Shown here one piece after another: positions 17,914 to 26,420 of a DNA stretch of 64,000 nucleotides. Source of the DNA: Sphingobium sp. TKS (GTDB taxonomy: Bacteria; Pseudomonadota; Alphaproteobacteria; Sphingomonadales; Sphingomonadaceae); NCBI RefSeq assembly GCF_001563265.1, contig NZ_CP005083.1, positions 251,001-315,000 on the forward strand, written 5' to 3'. Every line of letters starts with the position of its first letter. Positions within the stretch are counted from its first letter, which is position 1. Made by a program: the position numbers and the translations under genes. The notes beneath the pieces were generated by a model, which was not told the DNA's origin, ran no database searches, and was given only the letters and a program-made list of their open reading frames with translations.

Positions 17914-17925
17914 TTATCTGGACAG
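17908..17925. repeat. Left junction of the 6.9-kb element
   Basis: GTCGCC (17908-17913) is repeated at the right junction. It is followed by T and the arm TATCTGGACAG, which is the imperfect inverse of CTGTCAGGATA at the right end (9 of 11). GTCGCC is either a 6-bp target duplication or the core exchanged by a tyrosine recombinase. Confidence 0.75.
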
Positions 17926-17976
17926 TCTGCGCCGCCCGCAACATTGCAGTAAGGTCGGCGATGGACGCCCACGGTA

Positions 17977-18040
17977 GGCAGTAATCAGGCTGGCCGTAGC
18001 GCTGACCCAAGAGCTGGCGGAGGCCAGCCTGATTGCTGCC
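17977..18040. promoter_or_regulatory. Large inverted repeat before the recombinase trio
   Basis: Two 19-bp arms (17977-17995 and 18022-18040) are inverse copies with one mismatch, around a 26-base loop. They lie between the element's left end and the first recombinase. This may be a binding site for the recombinases or a leader hairpin that controls their expression. Confidence 0.6.
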
Positions 18041-18109
18041 GGGCCATCAGGCGCACCGGTGTGAAGGTCAGCTTCCGGGTGGGGGGTCCGGGGGGAGGGT
18101 TTCGCGCCG

Positions 18110-19459
18110 GTGTCGATCATTACTGTTTGCGAGCGCCGCGAGGCCAAGGGCCTTGATGCGCATGTGCCGCTGATCCTGCGGGACGATGCGCTCTATGATC
18201 CCGATCTGGATCGCTTCTTTCTCGACCTGCCGCTGTCGGGGGTCCGCTCGCGGCACTCGCTTCGCGCCTACGCCTATGATGTTGCGGTCTGGCTTCGCTT
18301 TCTCGATGCCTGCGGCAAGACCGTGTGGGCTGCGACCCGCGACGATGTCGATGCCTATCATCGTGAGCGACGCCGCGACGAGGCCGATCACCGGATCACG
18401 GCGGCAAGCTGGAACCGGGCTGTCGCCAGCCTCGATCGCCTCTACCGCTGGGGCGAGCAGCAAGGGCTGATCGCCGACGCGCCGTTCAGCCGCCGCGCCG
18501 TGTGGCGACCGGCGCAAGGTGGCCGTCGTGGCATGATCGCGGCGCGCAACGACGCCTATGAACGTGTCGCCAGGCGGTCGGATGTGCGGTTCGTCACGAT
18601 GGACGACTACCACATTTTCCGCGAGGTCGGCCTGCGCGGCCTCGCCCCGGACGGCACCGAGCGCCCCGGCGCTCGCGATCGCAACGGGCTGCGCAACGCG
18701 CTGTTCGCCGACCTTCTCGTCACCACTGGCCTGCGTCTTGAAGAGGCGTCGGGCCTGCTCGCCGATGAGCTTGCGGCCATCGATCACGACCACGATCAGG
18801 CTCAGCAGCTTTGGCTGCGCCTGCCGCCGCCGCTCACCAAGGGCGACCGGGGACGCAGTGTGCTGGTCCCGCGTCGGCTGCTGCGTCAGATCGCCGCCTA
18901 TGTCGCCGTCGAACGCGCCGCAGGCGTGACCAAGTTCGCCGCGCGCGACGGCGCGGCCAAGCTCGAACGACCGATCCCTGTCACCCGCGCCGGTCTCGAC
19001 CGCATGCGCGATGTCTGCACCCCAGAGGAACGATGCCGCCTGATCCTGTGCGACGAGGATGGACCGCCCCACGAGCCGGCGGCGCTATGGCTGACCGAGG
19101 TAGGGCAGCCTGTTCGCCCCAACTCGTGGGAGGTGATCTTCACCCGTGCCTGCAAGCGGTGCGAGGAGAACGGTTTCCCGCTGTCGATCAGTCCCCACCA
19201 GCTTCGTCACACCTTCGCAGTCCATATGCTCGCCTTGCTGATCCAGCAGCGGCTGCGCGAAGCGGCATTGCCGGCGGGGCCGGTGGAGAGCTACCGGCTG
19301 ATCCTGGGCGACCCGCTGCAACAGGTGCAACGTCTGCTCGGCCACGCGAGCCTCACCACCACCTATATCTACCTCGATCATATCGCGACGCGCGCCGATA
19401 CAGTGGACGCGGCCGTCGAGGAGCTGCTCGCGCTGCTGCCGGGACCGCAGGGCGCATGA
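18110..19459 (+). CDS. Tyrosine recombinase 1 of the 6.9-kb element
   Basis: A 449-residue integrase. An N-terminal SAM-like core-binding domain (SLRAYAYDVAVWLRFLDACG) precedes a complete catalytic domain: Arg in TTGLRLEEAS near residue 209, HQLRHTFA near 363, LGHASLTTTYIYLDH near 409 with the nucleophilic Tyr. It starts with GTG after a G-rich ribosome-binding site and overlaps the next gene by ATGA. All catalytic residues are present, so it is probably an active strand-exchange enzyme of the trio. Confidence 0.9.
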   Translation: MSIITVCERREAKGLDAHVPLILRDDALYDPDLDRFFLDLPLSGVRSRHSLRAYAYDVAVWLRFLDACGKTVWAATRDDVDAYHRERRRDEADHRITAASWNRAVASLDRLYRWGEQQGLIADAPFSRRAVWRPAQGGRRGMIAARNDAYERVARRSDVRFVTMDDYHIFREVGLRGLAPDGTERPGARDRNGLRNALFADLLVTTGLRLEEASGLLADELAAIDHDHDQAQQLWLRLPPPLTKGDRGRSVLVPRRLLRQIAAYVAVERAAGVTKFAARDGAAKLERPIPVTRAGLDRMRDVCTPEERCRLILCDEDGPPHEPAALWLTEVGQPVRPNSWEVIFTRACKRCEENGFPLSISPHQLRHTFAVHMLALLIQQRLREAALPAGPVESYRLILGDPLQQVQRLLGHASLTTTYIYLDHIATRADTVDAAVEELLALLPGPQGA

Positions 19460-21243
19460 GCGGGCATCCCCGCAAGGGCCGGCCTGTCGCTTTCGCGCCG
19501 ATCACGCCGGAGTCCGTGCAGCCCGATGCTGTGCTCGGCCTCAAGTTCACGATCGAGGCACGGCATGGCGGAACGGTCCTGATCGATATGATTGGGCTCG
19601 TTCCTCGCCCACTCGCCATCGCCTTCGCGGGCGCGCTACGTCGGTCAGCGGCGCTCGGCGGCCCCATCGGTGCGGCCAGCGTCATCAAGCAGTATGTAAA
19701 TGCCTACCGCCTGTTCTTCGCCTGGCTTGGCGATGACGCGCTGAACGTGGCTGGCGTCAGCGACCTGCGCGCAGTCCATATCGATGGGTTCGCCTCCGCG
19801 CTCGGACAGCGCGGGATGGGCGCGATCCACCGGCACATAACGGTCGGCAAGATCATCAACACATTGCGCGCGATCGAGGCAGACCGGCCCGATCGGATCG
19901 CGTCCGACCTGCATGAGCGGCTGCGCTACACGCTGGCCACATCGGCGGGCCGCTCGACCCCGCGCGATGCTTATAGCCCCTTCGTCGCCCGCGCGTTGCG
20001 CGACGCCGCGAGGACCGATGTCGAAGCGATGTTCCGCCGTCTCGGCGCCGACGACCGGACCGATGAGGGCGACCCGGTCATCGCCAGCGCGCGCGCCGAT
20101 GTCGAAGCGATCATCGCGCGGCAGGGCTTTATCGTCGCAGACCAGCCCGCGCTGAAGAGCCTCTATTTCATGCGCATGCGGCGCGCATTGCCGATCAGCA
20201 CGCTCATCGACGACCTGCATGGCCGCCATCACCTGCTTGCGCGCGATCTGCCGGCGCTGCTCGTGTTGCTCACGCTCGATACCGGCCTCGAGCCCGAGTG
20301 CCTGAAGACGCTGACCGTGGATTGTCTCACCAACCCCCATGCCGGCACGGTGGAGCTGCGCTATCTCAAGCGCCGCGCTCGCGGCGCCGAGCACAAGAGC
20401 ATGCGCGTCCGCGACGGCGGTGGTGGCACGCCTGGCGGTCTTATTCGTCGCCTGATCGAGGCCACGGCGACTGCCCGCACGCATCTAAACGACGATCGTA
20501 TTTGGGTTTATCACAACGCTGGCGGCCTGCGGGCAGGTATCCGCCACCCGACGGAACGGATCGATGCCTGGGTGGCGCAGAACGATATTGTCGATGACGA
20601 CGGCAAGCCGCTCCACCTGCTGCTCTCCCGGCTCCGCAAGACCCACAAGGCGCTATGGTACACCAAGACCGAGGGGCATATGGCCCGCTTCGCGGTCGGC
20701 CACTCGCGCGAGGTAGCGGCGCGCCACTATGCTGATCTGCCGTCGCTCCGGCCCCTGCACGAGACGGCCGTCGCCGACGCCTTCCGCGCAGCGGTCGCCG
20801 CCGCGATGCCGACCGTGCTTCCGCCCACCGCCGAGCAGGCGTTGCGCAAAGCGCCCGATCAGGCCGAGCCGCTGATGCCGCTGGCTACCGTGGGTCCGTT
20901 GCTCGACGGCGAACAGGATGTCTGGCTCGCCGCCTGCGCGGGCTTCCATAACAGTCCCTTCGCCGAGGCCGGTTCGCCCTGTGCGCAGCCCTTCTGGGGC
21001 TGCCTTGATTGCCCTAACGCCGTCATCACCGCGCGCAAGCTCCCCGCGATCCTGGCTTTCCTCGTCTTCGTCGAAGAGCAGCGGCTGAGCCTGCCCGCGA
21101 CCGACTGGGCGGCCAAGTTCGGCCGCGTCCATGCCCGCATCACCGCCCAGGTCGTGCCGGCCTTCTCCGATGCCGTCATCGCCGATGCGCGCCGGCAGAT
21201 GGAGAGCGAGCGGCTTTATCTGCCGCCGGAGGCACGCGCATGA
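19456..21243 (+). CDS. Tyrosine recombinase 2 of the 6.9-kb element, divergent active site
   Basis: A 595-residue protein chosen to start at the ATG overlapping the previous stop. The core-binding part (YVNAYRLFFAWLGDDAL) is near residue 80. In the catalytic domain the first box reads TLDTGLEPECLKTL, with Glu where the conserved Arg normally stands. The second box is LLSRLRKTHKALWY, and the end is FAVGHSREVAARHYAD with His and Tyr kept. A C-terminal Cys cluster (GSPCAQPFWGCLDCPNA) after residue 500 could bind zinc. It may be a structural or regulatory partner rather than a full catalyst. Confidence 0.85.
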   Translation: MSGHPRKGRPVAFAPITPESVQPDAVLGLKFTIEARHGGTVLIDMIGLVPRPLAIAFAGALRRSAALGGPIGAASVIKQYVNAYRLFFAWLGDDALNVAGVSDLRAVHIDGFASALGQRGMGAIHRHITVGKIINTLRAIEADRPDRIASDLHERLRYTLATSAGRSTPRDAYSPFVARALRDAARTDVEAMFRRLGADDRTDEGDPVIASARADVEAIIARQGFIVADQPALKSLYFMRMRRALPISTLIDDLHGRHHLLARDLPALLVLLTLDTGLEPECLKTLTVDCLTNPHAGTVELRYLKRRARGAEHKSMRVRDGGGGTPGGLIRRLIEATATARTHLNDDRIWVYHNAGGLRAGIRHPTERIDAWVAQNDIVDDDGKPLHLLLSRLRKTHKALWYTKTEGHMARFAVGHSREVAARHYADLPSLRPLHETAVADAFRAAVAAAMPTVLPPTAEQALRKAPDQAEPLMPLATVGPLLDGEQDVWLAACAGFHNSPFAEAGSPCAQPFWGCLDCPNAVITARKLPAILAFLVFVEEQRLSLPATDWAAKFGRVHARITAQVVPAFSDAVIADARRQMESERLYLPPEARA

Positions 21244-23402
21244 CCATACCCGCCCATGCCCAAGAGCCTGCCTTCGACGATCGCCCCGTGCTGGCGAGCG
21301 CGCCGCTCAAGGAGGGCCACGCCCGCGAGGAGCTGTCTCGCGTCGGCGACCCGAGCTGGGATCTCGGTCTCGCCGTATTCCGCGAGAACGCCCGGCGCTG
21401 CCACGTCACCGTGCATTTCGACGTGCTCGAACATGCCGATGTGCAGGCGGCGATGCGCGCCTATCTCTACGCCCGTCTCAACGTCGATCTTCCCGGCTAC
21501 CGCCCGAAGCTGCCGCCGGCGAGCATTCGCCAGGCATTCAACCGTGCCCGCCGGTTCTTCGCCTTCGCCCGTGAGCGGCTCGGACGGCTCGACGTTTCCC
21601 GTATCGATCAGGCATTGGTCGATGCCTATGCCCGGCACCTTCGTGCCGATCCGGCCCGGCGACCCGTCATCGTCGGCCACCTCCTCGAAGTGGTCCCCGA
21701 TCTCTATCACTATCGTGACCACCTCGCTGGCGGAGGCCTTGCATTCGAGCCCTGGGCCGGACAGGCGCCCGCCCGCGTCGCGGGCTACCGGCATGTCCGG
21801 GAGAACCGCACGCCGCGGTTCCCGGAAGAGGTCATCGCCGCGCTGCTCGCATGGTCGTTGCGCTACGTCACCGTCTTCGCTGACGACATTCTCGCAGCCC
21901 GTCGCGAGCTTGATCGGCTCGAAGCGCGCCGGGATCGTCTCGTCGCCGCCGACTCCGGCCTCCCGGACGCTGATCGCCGGCAACGTCGCCGCACCCGCCT
22001 GAAGGCCTATTTCGGTCGCCGACGCAGCGAGGGGCGCGGCGCACCGATCTGGGGCACCGCTCATAACGGCAAGCTGCGCGTCGACCCCAACACCGGCGCC
22101 GTGACCCCACCGATCAACGCCCATCTCCTGCATCTCCATGCCGGGATCGACGTGCAGGCCGAGCCAGGCGCGCATCTCCTGCTGACCGGCGGTGAAGCGA
22201 GGTTGATCGACGCAGTGGCGGCCGAGCTGGGGGTAGAGGTCGGCGGCATGGACACGCCGATCTCGATCGATCCCGAGAGCGGTCGGCCATGGCGCGAGCG
22301 CTTCGACGCGAAGACTCTCGCACACGAGGAACGGATGCTCCAGGCCGCCGCCTATATCGTGTGCGCCTACCTGACCGGCATGCGCGACTGCGAGGTGCAG
22401 GCGATGCGGCGCGGGTGTCTCTCTATCGCGCGCAGTGAGGACGGCCTGATCGAGCGGCATCGCATCCGATCGACCATCTACAAGCGCCGGGCGGCCGTGG
22501 GCGAGGCGGCGAGCTGGGTGACGATCGAGCCGGTCGCCGATGCGATCACGGTGCTCGAACGCCTGTCGGCAGGACCGGCGCGCGCCAGCGGCAGCGATAC
22601 GCTCTGGCCGGTGCTGCGCGCGAGCGCCGTCTCCAAAACGCATCTGTCGAGCGAGGTGGTCCGTCAGCTCAACACCTTCCGCGATCACCTCAACACCGCC
22701 TTCGGCAGCCCCGATATGCCGGTCATCCCGCCCGGTCCCGATGGCAAGCCGTGGCGCATCACGACGCGGCAGTTCCGGCGCACGATCGCGTGGCACATCG
22801 CCAACCGTCCGTTCGGCACCATCGCCGGCATGATCCAGTACAAGCACGCCTCGGTCGCCGCGTTCGAAGGCTATGCCGGGACCAGCGCATCGGGGTTTCG
22901 CGCCGAGGTCGAGGCGCAGCGCCGGCTCGGTCAGACTGATGACCTGCTGGACTATTTCGACCGGCGTCAGAGCGGCGCATCGCTTGGCGGGCCGGCGGGA
23001 CCGCGTATCGGGCGGACGCTCGACGATGCCGCCGTTCAACTCGGGCCATTGCCCGCCATGATCGCCGATCGCGCCCGCCTGCGCGTCATGCTCGCCAGCG
23101 TCGCGCGCACCTTCCATGTCGGTCCGCTCGCGGATTGCTTCTTCGATCCTGCAACCGCGCTCTGCCTCAAGCGCGTGACAACCCCCGATCCCGCGCAGCC
23201 ACTCACCGCCCTGTGCGAGCCGACCCGCTGTCCCAACGCCTGCATCACCGCCCGGCACAGGCCGGCCTGGGAACGCGCGGCGGCCGATGCCAGGGCGCAT
23301 CTACGCGAACGGCGCATCTCCGATCTCCAGCGTCAAGCTCTCCAGCGCGAGCTCGATCGCCTGACCGCGGTGATTGCCGGGATCGATCCTCCCGCGCCGT
23401 AG
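21240..23402 (+). CDS. Tyrosine recombinase 3 of the 6.9-kb element
   Basis: The largest member, 720 residues, overlapping the second by ATGA. A long N-terminal region contains an Arg-rich helical hairpin near residues 215-265. The catalytic blocks are AYLTGMRDCEVQAM near 378, TTRQFRRTIAWHIA near 508 and YKHASVAAFEGYAG near 533. His of the usual HxxR is Gln here, a frequent change. The C-terminus has a second Cys cluster (ALCEPTRCPNAC) like that of the second recombinase, followed by a helical tail. The shared Cys cluster suggests the two interact similarly with DNA or each other. Confidence 0.85.
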   Translation: MTIPAHAQEPAFDDRPVLASAPLKEGHAREELSRVGDPSWDLGLAVFRENARRCHVTVHFDVLEHADVQAAMRAYLYARLNVDLPGYRPKLPPASIRQAFNRARRFFAFARERLGRLDVSRIDQALVDAYARHLRADPARRPVIVGHLLEVVPDLYHYRDHLAGGGLAFEPWAGQAPARVAGYRHVRENRTPRFPEEVIAALLAWSLRYVTVFADDILAARRELDRLEARRDRLVAADSGLPDADRRQRRRTRLKAYFGRRRSEGRGAPIWGTAHNGKLRVDPNTGAVTPPINAHLLHLHAGIDVQAEPGAHLLLTGGEARLIDAVAAELGVEVGGMDTPISIDPESGRPWRERFDAKTLAHEERMLQAAAYIVCAYLTGMRDCEVQAMRRGCLSIARSEDGLIERHRIRSTIYKRRAAVGEAASWVTIEPVADAITVLERLSAGPARASGSDTLWPVLRASAVSKTHLSSEVVRQLNTFRDHLNTAFGSPDMPVIPPGPDGKPWRITTRQFRRTIAWHIANRPFGTIAGMIQYKHASVAAFEGYAGTSASGFRAEVEAQRRLGQTDDLLDYFDRRQSGASLGGPAGPRIGRTLDDAAVQLGPLPAMIADRARLRVMLASVARTFHVGPLADCFFDPATALCLKRVTTPDPAQPLTALCEPTRCPNACITARHRPAWERAAADARAHLRERRISDLQRQALQRELDRLTAVIAGIDPPAP

Positions 23403-23532
23403 ACCACCCCGGCTGTTGGCGGAGTCCTGCGCCGGTCGGCGCGCCCGCGCAACGGCTTCGCCGTCCTTCGCTTCGCTGCGGCCCTGACGGGTGCGCGAGC
23501 CCCCCTGTGCCCGGCGCGAACGGGCCTCCGCC

Positions 23533-23551
23533 GCCGGGGATGGTCCCCGGC
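23533..23551. terminator. Hairpin between the trio and the second ardC
   Basis: A perfect 8-bp stem (GCCGGGGA and TCCCCGGC) with a three-base loop lies 20 bases before the ardC start. No U-tract follows, so it may shape translation of the next gene rather than end transcription. Confidence 0.4.
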
Positions 23552-23571
23552 GCGAGAACGGAGAACAGATC

Positions 23572-24438
23572 ATGTCAGCCTCACCACGCTCAGACGTCTA
23601 CGCTCGCGTCACGCAAGCGATCGTCGACGCCATCGAAGCCGGCACCGGCACCTGGCGCATGCCGTGGCATCATTCCGGCGCCGACGTCACCCGCCCGACC
23701 AACGTCGCCAGCGGCAAGCCGTATCGCGGCATAAATACGGTCTCGCTCTGGGCGGCCGCCTATGGCAGCGGCTATGCGAGCGGGGTCTGGGGCACCTATC
23801 GCCAGTGGCAGGCGCTCGGCGCGCAGGTCCGCAAGGGCGAGCACGCCAGCCTCGGCGTCCTCTGGAAGGAGTTTCGCGCGAAGGGTGACGAAGCCAGCGA
23901 CGATGATGGCGACCACCGACGGCTTTTCGCCAAGGCGTTCAGCCTGTTCAACGCCGATCAGATCGATGGCTATGCGCCCGAACCGGGGCCGGTCCTGCCC
24001 GAGAGCGAACGCCTCGCCGCCGCCGAAGCCTTCATCGCCGCGCTCGGCATCGATACCGTCTACGGCTCGGCCAGCGCCTATTATCACATCGCCGAAGACC
24101 GCATCCACATGCCGGATTTCAGCGCCTTCCACGACGCCCACGGCTTCTACGCCACCCATATTCACGAGGCAGCTCATGCCAGTGGCGCAGCCCATCGGCT
24201 CGACCGGGATTTCAGCACCAAGTGGACCAAGCACGCGCTCGCCATGGAGGAAGCGACCGCCGAGCTGACCGCATCGTTCCTGCTCGCCGATCTCGGGATC
24301 GCGCACGAACCGCGACCCGATCACGCGGCCTACATCGCCTCCTGGCTGCAACTGCTCAAGGACGAGCCCCGGGCGATCTTCACCGCGGCGAGCAAGGCGC
24401 AGGCGGCGGCCGACTGGATGCACACCCGGCAGCCATGA
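23572..24438 (+). CDS. ArdC-like antirestriction protein carried by the element
   Basis: A complete ArdC-like protein of 288 residues. The N-terminal ssDNA-binding domain runs from YARVTQAIVDAIEAGTGTW through YRGINTVSLW to QVRKGEHASLG. The zincin-like domain has HExxH in THIHEAAHASGAAH near residue 198, a downstream Glu in AMEEATAELTASFLL, and the usual ending AASKAQAAADWM. I chose the ATG with GGAGAAC upstream, not an in-frame codon 27 residues earlier. It differs clearly from the split ardC around the element. As cargo it would shield the element's host plasmid from restriction. Confidence 0.88.
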   Translation: MSASPRSDVYARVTQAIVDAIEAGTGTWRMPWHHSGADVTRPTNVASGKPYRGINTVSLWAAAYGSGYASGVWGTYRQWQALGAQVRKGEHASLGVLWKEFRAKGDEASDDDGDHRRLFAKAFSLFNADQIDGYAPEPGPVLPESERLAAAEAFIAALGIDTVYGSASAYYHIAEDRIHMPDFSAFHDAHGFYATHIHEAAHASGAAHRLDRDFSTKWTKHALAMEEATAELTASFLLADLGIAHEPRPDHAAYIASWLQLLKDEPRAIFTAASKAQAAADWMHTRQP

Positions 24439-24801
24439 TCCAGCAGCAACCAACGCTGAGCGGCCGATCCCTCGCGGGCTCGGCCGCTTCGTCGCGCATG
24501 GCGATGCGCGGGCTTCGCCCGCTCACCAGCGGACGCCGCTGGCGCGGCGGCGCTGATTTTTCGGGCCTCCCTCGATGCGGGTCTGGTCGGCGCTCCCTGC
24601 TAGGCCCGCCACGGCGCGCCGCAAGCCCGGCTTCGCCGAGCTGCTCCATTTCATTTCGCCCCTCCGGGTGCGGCCCGCCGCTTGCGCGGGCCTCTCCGGT
24701 CGTTCTCGCCGCCCACCCCCGCCTCGGGGGAGCCATGGGGTTTTTGGGCAGTGCTGGAGGCACCGATGGTTTTCACCTTCCAACCGCCATTTTTCGCTGG
24801 A
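24439..24801. other. Gene-free right part of the 6.9-kb element
   Basis: No open frame here has a start, a domain or coding-like periodicity that I trust. The stretch is very GC-rich with several short palindromic words (for example CCGCCTCGG and CCAGCGG). It may hold binding sites for the recombinases. Confidence 0.5.
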
Positions 24802-24819
24802 CTGTCAGGATATGTCGCC
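24802..24819. repeat. Right junction of the 6.9-kb element
   Basis: The arm CTGTCAGGATA and one T are followed by the second GTCGCC (24814-24819), after which the ardC reading frame resumes with GAGATC. Confidence 0.75.
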
Positions 24820-25029
24820 GAGATCGGGGCGGGGCTCTGCTGTGCTGACCTTGGTCTGCCCAACGTCCTCCATGACAGTCATGCGAGCTATGTGGCGCAT
24901 TGGCTCGGTATCCTCCGCGGCGACAAGACCGCGATCATCCACGCTGCCGCCAAGGCTGAACAGGCTTTCGCGTATCTCAAAAGCTTCGGCGCGGCGAGCA
25001 AGGCGCAGCCGGCAGCCGACCGGATGCAC
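24814..25029 (+). pseudogene. ArdC-like antirestriction gene, 3' fragment
   Basis: In frame from GTCGCC this reads VAEIGAGLCCADLGL, then SYVAHWLGILRGDKTAII and AAAKAEQAFAYL, the normal C-terminal helices of ArdC. It continues the fragment ending at 17913. After FAYLKSF comes a second copy of the family's terminal motif (AASKAQPAADRMH), almost identical in DNA to the end of the element-borne ardC. The natural stop codon is not found; the frame runs on over the end of the cysteine-synthase-like gene. Confidence 0.85.
24991..25029 (+). repeat. 39-bp near-copy of the end of the element-borne ardC
   Basis: These 39 bases match 24386-24424 with three mismatches, in direct orientation (both begin GCGGCGAGCAAGGCGCAG). 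The repeat lies outside the element, fused to the 3' fragment of the host ardC. It suggests past recombination or gene conversion between ardC copies. Confidence 0.65.
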
Positions 25030-25058
25030 GTCCATCGGGGCCACCCCCACGCCGAGGT

Positions 25059-25985
25059 TCAGTATTTCAGGCCGGTATCACAAAGCACCGTTGCCACGAC
25101 GGCATCAGCCGTCAACCGCCCCGATGCCAGCAGCTTTGCCGCGGCGCAGACGTTCGCAGCGGCAGAATAGCCGACGTACAGGCCCTCGCGATGGGCCAGA
25201 GTACGCCGCCACTCTTCAGCTTCATCATCGCTGATGCCGACACTCATATCCATCAGCGACGGATCCCAGTGCGGCGGAACCGTGCCATAACCGATGCCCT
25301 GGAGTTTATGCCGGGCGTCGAGCACCGGTTCTCCGGCCAGCGGCCGCGCGTTCAGCGGTTCGACAGCGGCGCAGACCGTACCGGGATTGGCGCGCTTCAA
25401 CGCCTTTGCAACGCCCACGAAGGTGCAGCCCGTGCCGACCGCTGCAACCCATCCGTCGACCGGGCCACCGAACTGCGCCAGGATCTCCGGGCCTGTCGTG
25501 GTCTCGTGCGCTGCGATCCCCTCTGCAGCGTTGAACTGATCGACGTAGAAACCGTCACGCGCCCGGGCGATCGCGCAAGCCGCCTGTGCGGCAGCATTGA
25601 CATCGGAACCCGTCACCTGGCCCGGGCTTCCATCCACCTGGGCGATGAGCACCACTTCGGCGCCGAGTCCTTCGAGCATCTTCGCTCGCGCCGGACTGTT
25701 GCCTGCCGACATCGTGACGACGAGGGGATGGCCGAGCGCGGCGCATGCCACCGCCAGTCCGGCGCCCATGTTTCCGCTCGTCATTTCCACGACCGGCATT
25801 CCCGGCTTCAGCCGGCCATCCTCTCTTGCGGCAAGCAGGATCGCCTTGGCGGCACGGTCCTTCACACTTCCCCCGGGCAGCAGGAACTCGGCCTTGGCGA
25901 TGATGCGACCAGGACCCGTGTAGATGCGATCCAGTGCGATCAAAGGCGTGCCGCCGATTATCTCAATGGCCGACGCGGCGAGCAT
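25059..25985 (-). CDS. Cysteine synthase-like PLP enzyme
   Basis: A 308-residue fold-type II PLP enzyme. The PLP lysine lies in PGGSVKDRAA near residue 42, the substrate loop is TSGNMGAGLA near 69, and the phosphate-binding glycines are VGTGCTFVG near 183. The C-terminus DTGLKY corresponds to the usual DSGLKY of cysteine synthases. Such enzymes replace the acetyl group of O-acetylserine with sulfide or a related nucleophile; members may prefer other substrates. GGAGAAG precedes the ATG. It reads towards the ardC remnant and has no partner gene nearby. Its position on a plasmid among mobile elements suggests acquired cargo. Confidence 0.82.
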   Translation of the reverse strand: MLAASAIEIIGGTPLIALDRIYTGPGRIIAKAEFLLPGGSVKDRAAKAILLAAREDGRLKPGMPVVEMTSGNMGAGLAVACAALGHPLVVTMSAGNSPARAKMLEGLGAEVVLIAQVDGSPGQVTGSDVNAAAQAACAIARARDGFYVDQFNAAEGIAAHETTTGPEILAQFGGPVDGWVAAVGTGCTFVGVAKALKRANPGTVCAAVEPLNARPLAGEPVLDARHKLQGIGYGTVPPHWDPSLMDMSVGISDDEAEEWRRTLAHREGLYVGYSAAANVCAAAKLLASGRLTADAVVATVLCDTGLKY

Positions 25986-26149
25986 GACTTCTCCGACAAT
26001 GACGGGTGCGGAAGGTCACATCCGCACGACATGAAAATACTGCGACTTTGATACGCGGGCGTTCGCCTGCTGACCAGCGCTCGCGGCCCGACGATCCTCA
26101 AACCGGAAACGGCCAGCGGCCGGTTTCCTTCCTCAAGAAAGGACTCATC

Positions 26150-26420
26150 ATGGGATGGCTCTTCATGCCCTTTACGTCGATGGGCGGCCACAAGACCGCC
26201 AAATCCTATCTCGACGCGCAGCTTACCTACGAAAACACGCTCGAGGACGGCACGAAACGCGGCCTCAGGGTGCTCGCGTCCTCCTGTCCGGGAAATCGGA
26301 CCTATTACGCCGCAGCCCAGGAAATCGTGGACGGCATTGCCGGCAACGTTTTCGCGGTAGTGTGCCTGGTGCGCTGGAATCCACGCTCGCGCGATGGCCA
26401 CCAGTTCGGGTACAAGGATA
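26150..26420 (+). pseudogene. DUF6927-like gene, exon 1 (split by group II intron)
   Basis: Begins MGWLFMPFTSMGGHKTAKSY and runs to HQFGYKD, where a group II intron interrupts it. I recall this N-terminus (MGWLFM..GG) from small plasmid proteins of the DUF6927 type; function unknown. The rest of the protein is encoded just after the intron. If the intron splices, the product would be about 213 residues and functional; it is listed as interrupted only because the genomic frame is broken. Confidence 0.75.

Larger units (their letters stand above)
17914..24813. mobile_element. 6.9-kb tyrosine-recombinase-trio element inserted in ardC
   Basis: The element is bounded by imperfect terminal inverted repeats of about 18 bp and by GTCGCC on both sides. 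It carries three tyrosine recombinases of 449, 595 and 720 residues in one ATGA-coupled unit, then an intact ardC-like gene and 375 bp without a gene. It sits inside another ardC-like gene whose two halves join in frame once it is removed. The organisation recalls RIT (recombinase-in-trio) elements, but the proteins are larger and it carries a cargo gene. Confidence 0.85.

Noticed and set aside
21216..23300. 694-codon frame opposite the third recombinase
   Set aside because: Recombinase motifs lie on the plus strand and the composition of the opposite frame is shadow-like.
24386..25029. 39-bp repeat as a transposon end
   Set aside because: It is in direct orientation, lies within coding sequence of ardC and does not coincide with the mapped border.
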